Position numbers and translations under genes: made by a program. From Hyparrhenia diplandra (Eukaryota > Streptophyta > Magnoliopsida > Poales > Poaceae), in contig JADLZK010011232.1 of the NCBI GenBank assembly GCA_015847255.1, forward strand, positions 773,248-837,247: 64,000 nucleotides of DNA. The letters are read 5' to 3'. Shown piece after piece: positions 47,101-55,752 of the stretch. The notes under the pieces were generated by a model, which was not told where the DNA came from, searched no databases, and was given only the letters and a program-made list of their open reading frames with translations. How positions within the stretch are numbered: position 1 is the stretch's first letter; every line of letters begins with the position of its first letter.

Positions 47101-50100
47101 GCAACTGCACGGGCACCAACACAACTGCAGGGCATCAAACTGGAGGAGACCTCGTTCTTGAGCAAGGGCCGCCCGCGGCCTTGGCCTTGCGGTGGCGGGC
47201 GGCAGCACTATGCCAAGGGGTGTTCGTGTCGGCGACGGTAGCAATGTTCGCAACAGCAGCTGCTGCCATAGCGGCCTTGACCTCTGCATCAGCAGCTGCA
47301 GCGATGGTGGCCTCCTCATCCTTCTTGGAAGGAGAGGTGGCGCCGCAGAGGCGTTGGCCTCCGCATCGGTGACTGTAGTTGCAGTGAGGTTGGCATCCTC
47401 ATTGATTGTGAGAGAGGTGGAGACTGCAGCAGCCGAGGGAAGAATGGGGGACTTCTGGATATGGTGGACGCAGCATGAGGGGATCAAGCGTGGGAATTTT
47501 AGCGGGCGAGAGGCCAGCTCATGAAGAGGTGCAGCTGCGTCGGCACGCTAGGGCAGTGGAAGGATTAGGGTTTAACATCATTTTATCCTAAGTGCTAAAT
47601 GCTAAACCGTAAACAGACCGTTTAGCCATTATTCGGGCTAAATGGGCAAAACAAACGTACCAACGTTTAACATTTAAATGGTCTCAAGGGTCTAGTTGGT
47701 GCTGCTCACAGGGAGTAGCGTTTCCGGTTGTGGGTCGCCCTTCTTTCAGAGCTGGCGCTTATGTAAGAGTTTGATCTAGTGCGTGTGTGTGAGTGTGTGT
47801 TTCCTGCTGTATTGGCTTTTTATGCCGTTTGACTCTCCTTTCTTAATGCAATGATACGCAGCTCTCCTGCGTATTCCAGGAAAAAAAACATTTAAATGGT
47901 GTGTAAATGGGCTAAAAGAGCGTTTAGGCTAACAATTTTTAACCTATACTAGTGATACCATGAAAGCAAAGGTATTGCACGGGAAAACAACAGATTGATT
48001 AGGTCTGTAGAGTACAAGCACATGTATAGGCAAGGATGATCTAGGGTTGGTTTATAGAAGTATGGCCACCATCGTATATCATTGCCTATCATGTCTATAG
48101 AAAACCATGACAGGCTCATGGATTAGGAAGCTAGGAAAGATCTGTAAATGTGATTGGATTGCAAGTTACAAGAAGGTGGGAGCAGGACATATTTGTATGA
48201 GGCATGTGTGTCCAAAAGGAAGTGAAAATAAGGATAGAGTACCATATTATTTCATGCTTAATACAAAATAAAATTTGTTTCCTTATATGAAGAATTCCTA
48301 ATTAGAGACCGATTTCAACACTTTAAGCAAACATTTGTGCATGCTATGTTCAATAGAACATAAAGCCAACATTTCACTTTAACTTTCTTGTGAAATATGG
48401 GTAAATTTTCAGATTGATTGTCTACATATGTAGGTTCTTGGGAAAGCCCTTGGAATACCAGAGAACAGTGTGAGAACATACACTGAGGCTGAAATTCGTG
48501 CTGGGTAATGTTTTCTTACTGAGTGCTCCTGCACATCGTTTGGACGATACTGATATTAAGATTAGCATCAATCTGATTGATGTGAATCTAACTATTTAGA
48601 TTTGTTTTAGTGTTATTTTTCAGGTCTCAAAACTTTGCACTGTACTTTTTAAAAGCAACTCGAGCAGTTCTTGGATCATCTGTGTGGGATGTTCTTGTCC
48701 CTGGAGTGGCCCATGGAGCCTTGATACAGGTGTGGGCAACTTCCATTTGCTCATTTTGCCCTATTGTTGTGTTCTCACTGTAATTGATGTATGTTTATTT
48801 CGTGAATCCCACACAATGACCAAAAAAAAAAAAAGACAACTTGCTCTTCTTTTTTTATCGAAATGTAGTTCGAGACATGTTGCAGTATGACAAGATCAAA
48901 CATGTTATCATTCAAATGATCAGCTTATATACTGAACAATTGTCAGTCACACATGGTGGGTTTATGCACGGCTAAGCTTCATTGAATGCTTAAATAAAAA
49001 AGAGAGAAAAGATAGATTTGATGATAATTCGTAATAAATCATTCATGTAAATTGTTGTAGAAAACTGAAGCATAGACCATAAGACAGGTTTCTGTCAGAC
49101 CAGGATATTTGATCTTAGCATTATTTCGGGTTATGATTCATGAGTTGGGTTTGACCTTGGTTCATTAAAAATTCTGGCCTACCCTTGAGTCTTTAAAAAA
49201 TTAGACCAGTGGGAGGAGACATCTCCTGGGCATTTTAATTAAAACTGACCCTAGACTCTTACCTATCTAGAATGGCCACAAAGGTTGGCTTCACAATGGA
49301 CAATTACATTCTGTTGGTGGCAGCTATTTAGGGGTAGAGTGTGAGCCAACGAGGGGCCTTTATTAGCCCAGCCAGAAATTCGCTCACATGCGGAGTCGAA
49401 TGTAGGACCTATGGTGCTACTTGTGAGCTTTGCTAACCAGTCAAGTTGCAGGCTCACTCATCCCTTTAGTCTATAAAACCATCCCAACTCATCCTTGCTT
49501 GCCATATTTAAGTTGAAAAATCATGTGTTTATAGCATTGTTTCATTTTATCAGGTTGAAAGAATAGCTCCTGGATCACTGCCACCATCCATCAAAGAACC
49601 TGTCGTGCTAGTTGTAAACAAGGCTGATGGAGATGAAGAGGTATCTATAACAATTAAATCCTTGGTTTGTTGTTACTGTCTTGACAACTTCCTGATATCG
49701 CAAAGGTTTGGCTCCTCATTTGACAGGTTAAAGCTGCTGGGGATAACATAGTGGGTGTTATTCTTCTTCAAGAATTACCTCACCTATCACATCTTGGTGT
49801 TAGAGCTCGTCAAGTTAGTACCAAAATTATGGTTTCCCTTTTTAATGAATCCACTGCTCTTTTTCGAAAAAAGAAAAAAATGTAATGCTACTTACATATG
49901 TTTCCAGGAGAAAGTTGTATTTGTAACTTGTGAAGATGATGACACGATTACGAACACGAGGTTACTTGAGGGAAAACATGTCAGGTTAGGTTCTATTTTA
50001 CTAACAGTTCATTCCATTCTTGTATGTACTGTGTTGCTCCCATGTCATGGAAAAAATATTTTCTTATTTTTAAAATTAACATATTTAATAATTATCAGTG

Positions 50101-53100
50101 TCTTACGAATCTTATATGATAATTAACTATCATAAAGAAAGTTAGAGCATTTCACAATGTGTTGTCAGATCTTTTTTCCCGAACACGCAGGAGAGCTGCG
50201 TATCATTGTATTAATAGAAGAACAAAGAGTCATACAAGGACCCCACACCCACACAAACACACACTTTAATACATGAGGATTAAATCACCATTTAACACAA
50301 GAAAGGTGTTGTCAGATCTCAAAATTGTATAAACAGATGGAAAATCATATGGTGCCAGCGGGGCCGGGCGCTCTCATTCTAAAAATACCATGTTGCCATG
50401 TTTCAAAAATCATCACAAAAATCATGTATTTTAGCTATACTTATCTTTATGTGTGCTACATACATGATTTTTGAAACATTGCAACATGGTATTTTTGCTA
50501 ACGAGGGTGCCAGCCCCCTGGGCACCAAATCTGCACTCAATTCAGATTTGTGTTTTAAACTGTTAGTTGACTATTCTGTCAAGATTCAATTGTATGTCGA
50601 TAGGGATTTGATTGATTTGTTTCATTTATTGCATAAGAATTATTTTTTCGTTGTATTATTAGCCTTAATGCTTCCTCTTATGGGTACCTTTGATATGACA
50701 CCAATTGTAATCCTGCGTGATTCTGTTTGATCAATAATGAAATATACACACAAGCCCGGGACCTTTTGGCTGTGTGCAGCATTGCCCCTCATCTCTTCTC
50801 CCCCTCTCATTTCTACATGGTATCAGTTTGATCCTGCCCTTTTTTGTTAGCCTACTGATGGCAAGCGCTTGCTGTGGCTCCTCCCTCAAGCCATGTTGAC
50901 TCAGGCCAGCGGGCCAGCAGGGAACCGTATCAGGGACTAGTTCTTTGTGTTAGATATGCATAGACCTAGGGGTCTAACTGTATATAACTTTCTTGTAACT
51001 TAAGTCATACCTACTTGACTATATAAAAGCCACCTCTTCAGAAGGGTTATTTCCTATTTTAGGTTCACATTTACTTTACAGAAACATTCAGTCTGGCGGA
51101 TACTTCGAGGTTTCACTCAAAGATCCAAAGTTGATTTTACAGAAACAGTCCGGCGGTCAAACTTGCTATAGTTAAAACAATTCTGTCTTTGTCTCTCTCT
51201 CCGCATTGGCCCATTCATCAGTTGGATGTGAAAAATACTCTCCTTCATGGGACATTGGATGAGATTGTATATTGTGTTAAGTTGGCTGGTTATGAGGATC
51301 CTATTCATCCTAATCTCGTTTGTCACATCAACAAATCACCCTATGGCGTCAAACAGGTGTTGTGTGTTTGGTACAACTGGTTTGCTTCCTACTTGCTCGA
51401 ACTCGGCTCTGTGGAAAGCTAAATCAGATACTTCATTGTTTGTCTATTGCCAGCCTCATGCACAGTTTACCTGCTCATGTATCTGGATGACATTGTCCAA
51501 ACTGCCTCCTCATCGACCTTCTCGTCAGCATCATTAGTCCTTAGTAGACATAGTTCTCGATGAAGGATCTGGGCGAGTTTCATCACTTTCTGGACAGGAT
51601 CAGGAATGCCGAACATGGTGGTCGATGCCTTCTGAGTGGTCTGTGATAGCAAATTGATACGACGTGGGAGGCGTGTAGTAGTTATTGGGAGCAAGAGTGA
51701 AGGGGATAGCAAGATCGACACCACGTCGATGGAAACCCCATCTCGAGACACAGTTTTTTTTCCTTCTTCGATGATAATGTTTACAGCAACTAGAGTCATA
51801 GAGTGCCCTTTATAACTCAGGTGCAATTCTTAACAAACTCGGTAACAATTCTCCTAAATATCCTCCTTGCAATCCCCTTTGTACTGACCCAGCCTCTGGT
51901 CGATCAAGCCATGGCTTGGGCTCGGTGGGCATCGCCTATATTGGCGGCCCATGAATGTGTCCACAACCTATTACATGCAGACAAGAACAGGTGGATGAGT
52001 CTGTCCTATTTTGAAGTTACAATTCTAACAGTTCTTTTTAATAATGAAGGAATGTGTGGAAGTAGATTTTTCAGTTGCATACTGAAGTAGTTAACCTGAC
52101 TGCTAATTTAGCACCACTTAGTGTTATTGAAGTATTATGCTACTGCTATGCACCCTTTTCGTGAATATGTTTGGTGAGTTTTGGTGCTCCTTTTTACAGG
52201 TTGGATGCATCATCCAATAATGTTGATCTTTCAGTTGTTTCAAACAAAGATGTGTGTGCTGCCATGTCTTCAGAGCCATCCAGTGGAGAAAGTCTATCTG
52301 CGCAGCAATTCTCACAACTGCCGACTATGGACAAGAAGTTAGAATTGTCTGAGGTTAAGTTTCTTTTGCTTCAAATCATCTAATCAAAGCATGCCAATCC
52401 ATCACATCTTTCTGACTGCATGTTTTTACACATGCTCCTACTTACTTTTTTATTTTCCCTAACCCTTTGGGGCCTTCTCTTCAGCAAAAGAGCTATACTT
52501 CAGGAGTGAACGGTATGTCTGGTGTGCTTGAGCTTTCAGAGGCATCAATTGAATCATCTGGTGCAAAAGCTGCTGCATGTGGAACTCTTTCAGTTCTTTC
52601 CTCAGTGTCAAATAAAGGTACCAATTTCAGCTGAGATATCCATCAAATTCATGTCGATTTGTGTCGCCTACTTTGTTGTTTATCGATACCATACAAGTTC
52701 ACAATATATCTCTGATGATAAGGAATCAAGTTAAATATCATGCTCATTCACAGAGCAAAATGTCATGTTTAGGAATGTTCTTGAATTTGACAAGTATCAT
52801 TTATACAACCAGTCAATTTGCCTGGATGCTAGTAGTATGTTGCTGCTTATTAACAGAAAAAGGTATTAAACAGGGCAGATAACTTGCATTCCACCAATCC
52901 ATATTTGTAGAATATGTACACCCATGGTATGACTCAAAGCAAGTAAATCTAGCTGATAATGCTGTACATTCCTCCTTTAATAAATAACAAATTATTAAAC
53001 ATAGTGCTTAACCAAGGTGATCAAGAATAATCCTAGTTTTCATGCAACAATAACAAAGAATGTTGTGATAGCTTTTTATCTGCTACAAGCCTCGAATTGC

Positions 53101-54386
53101 AAAAATGATACTGTTAAAGTAATTTCTGTTGGTCGTGTTTATTGTAGATTGTGGCACGAATCTAGCCTAGTTCCTGGGGTTTGGTGTGTGTTTGTTCCTG
53201 TACTCGGGTTTGGGTCCTTCTAGGCTTGTGTACTACTCTTTTTCTACCTTGATGAAATGATGCACAGCTCTCCTGCGTAGTTTCAGGAAAAAAAGGTCTG
53301 CTGTATGATAGTATTTATGGATCCATAGAACTTGTACATTATTTACATTAAGAAAAAACTCAACAGAACTGCAAGCTTATAGTAGTACGGCAGAACTGCT
53401 TTCTTGAAAGTCTTATGTTGCTTTCTTGAAAGTCTTATGTTCCATTTCCTGTTATCTTTACATTTTGCATTGATTATTGGGCAGTTTACAATGACCAAGG
53501 AACTCCAGCAGCATTCAGAGTTCCTGCAGGTGCTATTATTCCATTTGGATCCATGGAGGACGCCTTCAAGAAAAGTGGATCACTCAAATCCTACACTAGC
53601 CTTCTAGAAAGGATCGAAACAGCTCAAATTGAAAATGGTGAACTTGATAGCCTATCCTCGGAGCTTCAAGCCACTGTTTCACTTCTTTCTCCAACAGAAG
53701 AAATCATTGAATCTTTGAAAAAAATATTTGATCAGAATGTTCGACTAATTGTCAGATCTACTGCTAACGTGGAGGATTTGGCTGGAATGTCTGCTGCTGG
53801 ACTCTATGAATCTATTCCTAATGTCAGTCTCTCTGACCCTAGTTCCTTTGGAGCTGCGGTTGCGAAGGTTTGGGCATCATTATACACAAGAAGAGCAATC
53901 CTTAGCCGTCGAGCGGCTGGTGTACCTCAGAGAGACGCAAAGATGGCGGTTCTTGTGCAAGAAATGCTGCAGCCAGACCTCTCCTTTGTGCTTCATACAG
54001 TTAGCTCAGTTGACCATGATCCCAAGTTAGTAGAGGCTGAGGTTGCCCCTGGTCTTGGAGAAACCCTTGCTTCTGGAACCCGTGGCACTGCATGGAGACT
54101 CTTATGTCACAAGTTTGATGGCAAAGTCACAACTCTAGCTTTTGCGAATTTCAGTGAGGAGCTTGTGGTGCTCAATTCTGGACCTGCTGACGGTGAAGTG
54201 ATTCGTAGGACCGTAGATTACAGCAAGAAGCCGTTATCTGTTGATGCAACCTTTAGGGGGCAGTTCGGTCAGCGCCTTGCCGCCATTGGACAGTATCTGG
54301 AACAAAAGTTCGGAAGTGCCCAAGATGTGGAAGGTTGCCTGGTTGGCCAAGATATATTTATAGTTCAGAGCAGGCCACAACCATAA
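29105..54386 (+). CDS. PWD: Phosphoglucan, water dikinase (PWD/GWD3), chloroplastic
   Basis: PWD phosphorylates starch glucose at C3 after GWD has acted at C6, loosening granules for beta-amylases. Nineteen exons: 29105-29295, 30531-31167, 31600-31686, 31830-31961, 41810-41935, 42007-42185, 43225-43309, 43741-43908, 43995-44047, 44167-44372, 44476-44594, 48434-48504, 48624-48729, 49554-49640, 49727-49813, 49908-49984, 52200-52353, 52485-52617, 53485-54386. They have GT-AG borders and sum to 3,600 nt (1,199 aa), close to the known family length. Residues 1 to about 60 are a transit-peptide-like Ala/Ser/Arg-rich segment. A CBM20 starch-binding domain spans about 78-168 (FGEHVGITGSAKELGSW, KIWEDGDNR). 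The phosphohistidine motif ELPHLSHLGVRARQ gives His771. The C-terminal nucleotide-binding domain contains VRSTANVEDLAGMSAAGLYE near residue 985 and ends FIVQSRPQP. Introns 4 (9.8 kb), 11 (3.8 kb) and 16 (2.2 kb) are swollen by transposons, yet the frame is intact. Confidence 0.95.
29776..29954 (+). CDS. Candidate alternative first exon of PWD (second transit peptide)
   Basis: Inside PWD intron 1, an ATG at 29776 opens a 179-nt frame that begins MAGAGAHRPAPPLAAPLASS and continues with RRPLRLVPVSGRTT and KRGTRVAASTT. It is Ala/Ser/Arg-rich and nearly free of acidic residues, like a plastid transit peptide. It ends CCCAG|GTGGG, a fair donor, in phase 2, exactly the phase of PWD exon 1, so splicing to exon 2 (30531) would stay in frame and read R-TKEKK at the junction. 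A CT-rich stretch (about 29672-29718) lies just upstream, as in a plant leader. It could instead be a captured first exon of another plastid gene. No transcript evidence is available to me. Confidence 0.45.
32854..33288 (+). repeat. 5' LTR of the 33-38 kb gypsy element
   Basis: This 435-bp LTR starts TGTCA and ends TGACA. The preceding CTTCA (32849-32853) is the target duplication. A primer-binding-site-like TGGTATCCAGTAGCC begins at 33292. It is nearly identical to 37646-38085 over the AT-rich part and more different in the GC-rich first 130 bp. Confidence 0.92.
33289..37645 (+). mobile_element. Ty3/gypsy retrotransposon internal region with chromodomain-like C-terminus
   Basis: Gag starts at about 33418 (MGDGNQHTMADLMKVLQSL; FPRYDGKSDPLIFINRCESY). 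A CCHC-type text (LCYNCNEPYSRGHN) follows near 34.3 kb and protease text (YDVALGTNRMAPLGDIVWN) near 34.7 kb. Reverse transcriptase runs over about 34.9-35.6 kb (FSSPVLLVKKPDGSW, YEFLVMPFGLCNAPATFQAL, FFDDILIY). RNase H lies near 36.0 kb (RTDHYNLKYLLDRRL). Integrase spans about 36.4-37.2 kb (ALDFVEALPRVRGKSVILTV, SDRDTVFM). The C-terminus resembles a chromodomain (ALIQWQGASAALATWEDTAA). The order gag-PR-RT-RH-INT is that of gypsy elements, and the chromodomain suggests a chromovirus. Many one-base shifts break every domain, so it is non-autonomous now. A polypurine tract (cggggagggaga) ends at 37645. Confidence 0.93.
37646..38085 (+). repeat. 3' LTR of the 33-38 kb gypsy element
   Basis: This 440-bp LTR starts TGTCA and ends TGACA and is followed by the target duplication CTTCA (38086-38090). 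Its distance from the 5' copy gives a way to date the insertion into PWD intron 4. Confidence 0.92.
38320..38463 (+). mobile_element. LINE 3' end with poly-A tail
   Basis: A T/G-rich 3'-UTR-like stretch ends ctcctgcgtagtttg followed by about 12 A residues. The same type of ending recurs in this window at about 47.88 kb and 53.28 kb, the signature of a plant L1-type LINE family. The 5' border is uncertain. Confidence 0.55.
38466..41380 (-). mobile_element. LINE ORF2 C-terminal relic (zf-RVT), split by a copia element
   Basis: On the minus strand, about 41260 to 41110 reads KLIWLAMNNHYWTDVCLAKR then GLPHLAACPLCDQAEEL, the zinc-binding segment after reverse transcriptase in plant L1 LINEs. The copia element at 38785-41109 interrupts it. 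The frame resumes below 38784 with MHESSKDWIEFHCGVL and KEIEKASIQLIISMFWEILK, HRNECVF, which matches the usual continuation. A tandem duplication of about 75 bp is present near 41229-41375. Confidence 0.7.
38785..41109 (-). mobile_element. Ty1/copia retrotransposon with internal deletion (copia A)
   Basis: A complete 111-bp LTR lies at 38785-38895 (TGTTGG...CTAACA; the 3' LTR on the minus strand). A 77-bp copy at 41033-41109 is identical to the matching part but lacks the inner 34 bp. On the minus strand the pol remnants run from about 40.4 kb (RYKARWVLRGFTQ, GVDYDETFSPVVKPATVRTV) through LLYVDDIVLTAS near 39.93 kb. RNase H follows at 39.4-39.0 kb (YTDADWAGCPDTRRSTSGYA, AEAEYRAVANGVAEASWLRQ, KHVEIDLHFVRDRVAIG). 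Gag, protease, integrase and the primer-binding site are gone or unrecognisable. A GC-rich stretch at 40.5-41.0 kb shows only weak coding remnants. Confidence 0.85.
42722..42965 (-). mobile_element. LINE 3' fragment
   Basis: On the minus strand the text EALLLAREEIQLWGL and a stop shortly after match the tail of LINE ORF2. A 3' end with tatgcaactctcctatgtgt-like text and an A-rich tail near 42722 follows. It lies in PWD intron 6. Confidence 0.55.
44683..46740 (-). mobile_element. Ty1/copia remnant (copia B) in PWD intron 11
   Basis: An LTR of 111 bp (44683-44793, TGTTAC...TTCAACA) is followed inward by a polypurine tract on the minus strand. It has the same length as the copia A LTR but a different sequence. 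RNase H remnants (HIEIDLHFVWERVPIG) lie near 45.0 kb. LLLYVDDIVHTASSAALL lies near 45.5 kb, and gag-like text (NLIPAILDTDFDNYTCW) lies near 46.6-46.7 kb. Stops and frameshifts are frequent. The other LTR was not found. A LINE copy interrupts it at 45547-46163. Confidence 0.7.
45547..46163 (-). mobile_element. 5'-truncated LINE inserted in copia B, 17-bp target duplication
   Basis: Perfect 17-bp direct repeats AGTAGATGACGTCTCCT flank it at 45530-45546 and 46164-46180. The minus strand encodes LINE ORF2 C-terminal text ending at a stop near 45691: FTWILIHGKILTAENLQKRG, HCVLCNGPLKTGLHF (zf-RVT Cys/His), YTFWNLWKERNRRIFNN. The 3' end has an A-rich tail on the minus strand (T run at 45547-45552). 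The long staggered duplication is the mark of target-primed reverse transcription. Confidence 0.88.
46741..47668. other. Unassigned intron 11 sequence, probable retroelement flank
   Basis: GC-moderate text with an imperfect tandem duplication near 46976-47058 (units beginning gagcaaggga). At 47560-47670 there are gtttagcc/ggctaaa words in both orientations, suggesting the subterminal region of a DNA element that the next LINE interrupts. No coding domain is clear. Confidence 0.4.
47683..47886 (+). mobile_element. Short 5'-truncated LINE with 14-bp target duplication
   Basis: The direct repeats AACATTTAAATGGT occur at 47669-47682 and 47887-47900. The insert ends with atgatacgcagctctcctgc followed by gtattccagg and a short A tail, the common LINE 3' end. 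Only about 204 bp of the element was copied. Confidence 0.85.
50166..50320 (-). mobile_element. LINE 3' end
   Basis: The plus-strand text ttttttcccgaacacgcagg continuing agagctgcgtatcattg is the reverse complement of the LINE ending seen at 47.85 kb. It lies in PWD intron 16. The 5' limit is uncertain. Confidence 0.55.
50351..50526. mobile_element. Foldback MITE-like palindrome in PWD intron 16
   Basis: Arms of 33 bp at 50381-50413 and 50464-50496 are inverted repeats matching at 32 of 33 positions. Outer ends ggtgccagcg and its counterpart (gccagccccctgggcacc) are also partly complementary. No clear target duplication flanks the 176-bp unit. Confidence 0.65.
50727..51560 (+). mobile_element. 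Ty1/copia remnant (copia C) in PWD intron 16
   Basis: An LTR-like stretch ends ctaca at 50817, followed by a tRNA-Met-type primer-binding site (tggtatcag, 50818-50826). Reverse transcriptase text follows at about 51.2-51.5 kb: IHQLDVKNTLLHGTLDEIVY, GYEDPIHPNLVC, KSPYGVKQ, WYNWFASYLLELG, KSDTSLFVY. A second TATA-containing LTR-like block lies near 50940-51070. It is heavily decayed and the outer limits are approximate. Confidence 0.65.
51561..52199. other. Distal part of PWD intron 16, repeat-like
   Basis: The text around 51640-51830 is LTR-like but could not be assigned. No exon was found between 49984 and 52200. Confidence 0.4.
53150..53290 (+). mobile_element. LINE 3' tail in the last PWD intron
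   Basis: The text gatgcacagctctcctgcgt, followed by agtttcagg and an A run at about 53290, matches the other LINE endings in this window. No target duplication was found. Confidence 0.55.
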
Positions 54387-54429
54387 GAACAAAAAGTTCT
54401 GCTAAGATGAGTGGTTACATGGTTAGCTG

Positions 54430-54435
54430 AATAAA
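54430..54435 (+). terminator. Possible PWD polyadenylation signal
   Basis: An aataaa hexamer lies about 45 bp after the PWD stop codon. Plant signals are loose, so this is only a candidate. Confidence 0.35.
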
Positions 54436-55752
54436 AATGGATACTGGCTGAAGAACTTTAAGGACTCTGTAGCACGCGTAGCAGTGATCGAGTCTTTTTA
54501 ATATATTACCTCAGGTAAAATAATAATTTGGCATAGGTTCAGCCATTCACTTGTATCGATATTGTGAACCAAAAAACTTACTGTTACGACTTCTAATGAC
54601 CTTCTGATATACATAATGAAAATCTATGGGACGTCTAAGAACATCTCCATCAATACTACTCAAAACAGATCCCCTACTTTTTGTTTGATAGTCATCTACT
54701 TTTTTCCCCCTTCTTGTAACTCTAGCAATATTACCTAAACTATGGCACCAAAATTTGTTTTAGCAGTCAATGACATGTGGGACTTCTATGCCATCCTCTT
54801 CAAATGGATTGGATACGGATATCACTGATATTATAATTGTTTTCATATTTCTATTTGGATTGGAATATGGATGTTATCAACTATATCGTGATACGATCTC
54901 GGATGTTGAATATTCGGACATGGATACACATGGATACATATGCGTCTAAACTAAGACGATTCAAACTCGCCAAGATACGGTCGGAAAATACCCATACAAT
55001 TTGCACCTGCCACTTGTTACCATCGTAATGTCCCGCCACATGGATACATATTTACTTTGTTATTATTACCATCGTAAATATGATAGGTAGTCTATTTGGT
55101 TCGTTTGTTGCAGATACCCTAGTGCAATTTCTAGTGATTAGATGACTTGCATCAGGTTAAAGTCATGTACACAGGCGCCCGTGGAAAACTACTTCATTCA
55201 ATGATATCATACTTTGGTATGTGATTCATTGACCGCTCATGCTTTATCAATTGGGGGAAGTTAAAACTAGTGTCACGTATTCACATTGAATAATTCACAA
55301 AATTTGAATCTGAAATGGAGTTGTGCAAGTGGCCATTGCTAAAACAATTGATTTTGAATGTGCAAGCTTTGTAACGATGAAATTTGATTCATATAGAAAA
55401 TATAGTTGTTAAATTCTTTAAAATGGTATCGACTCTTAGATACCAGTGAATCATGTGTTATACAGTTTAATTTCTTAAATGCTAGAATTTGTGTTACATG
55501 AATCTTCACCTTTTTATATTTTGACGGTAGAAAAACCATTTACCTTGTGCCAACAAAACAACCAGTTGACATTTAGATCTCAATAGGTATGGCCCGAATA
55601 AAGACAAGTTTGTTTAAGCTTAAAGGTCATATCTCAATAAAAATGCTACCAATTACTTTATCTTACATAATAACACAGGCTCAAACATCAAATAAACACT
55701 TGATCACATGCCAACGCAGACAAACTCAAGCAGAGGCTGCACGGTACATCAA
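54436..55752. other. Intergenic between two convergent genes
   Basis: AT-rich sequence without a supported gene. Positions 54800-54990 contain ggatac/gtatcc-type words in both orientations, reminiscent of the nhAT family at 25.5-25.9 kb, but no clear ends were found. Confidence 0.4.

Noticed and set aside
23212..54386. A functional gene cluster linking autophagy and starch breakdown
   Set aside because: Plant clusters share a pathway or co-regulated enzymes. Two housekeeping neighbours on one strand are not evidence of a cluster.
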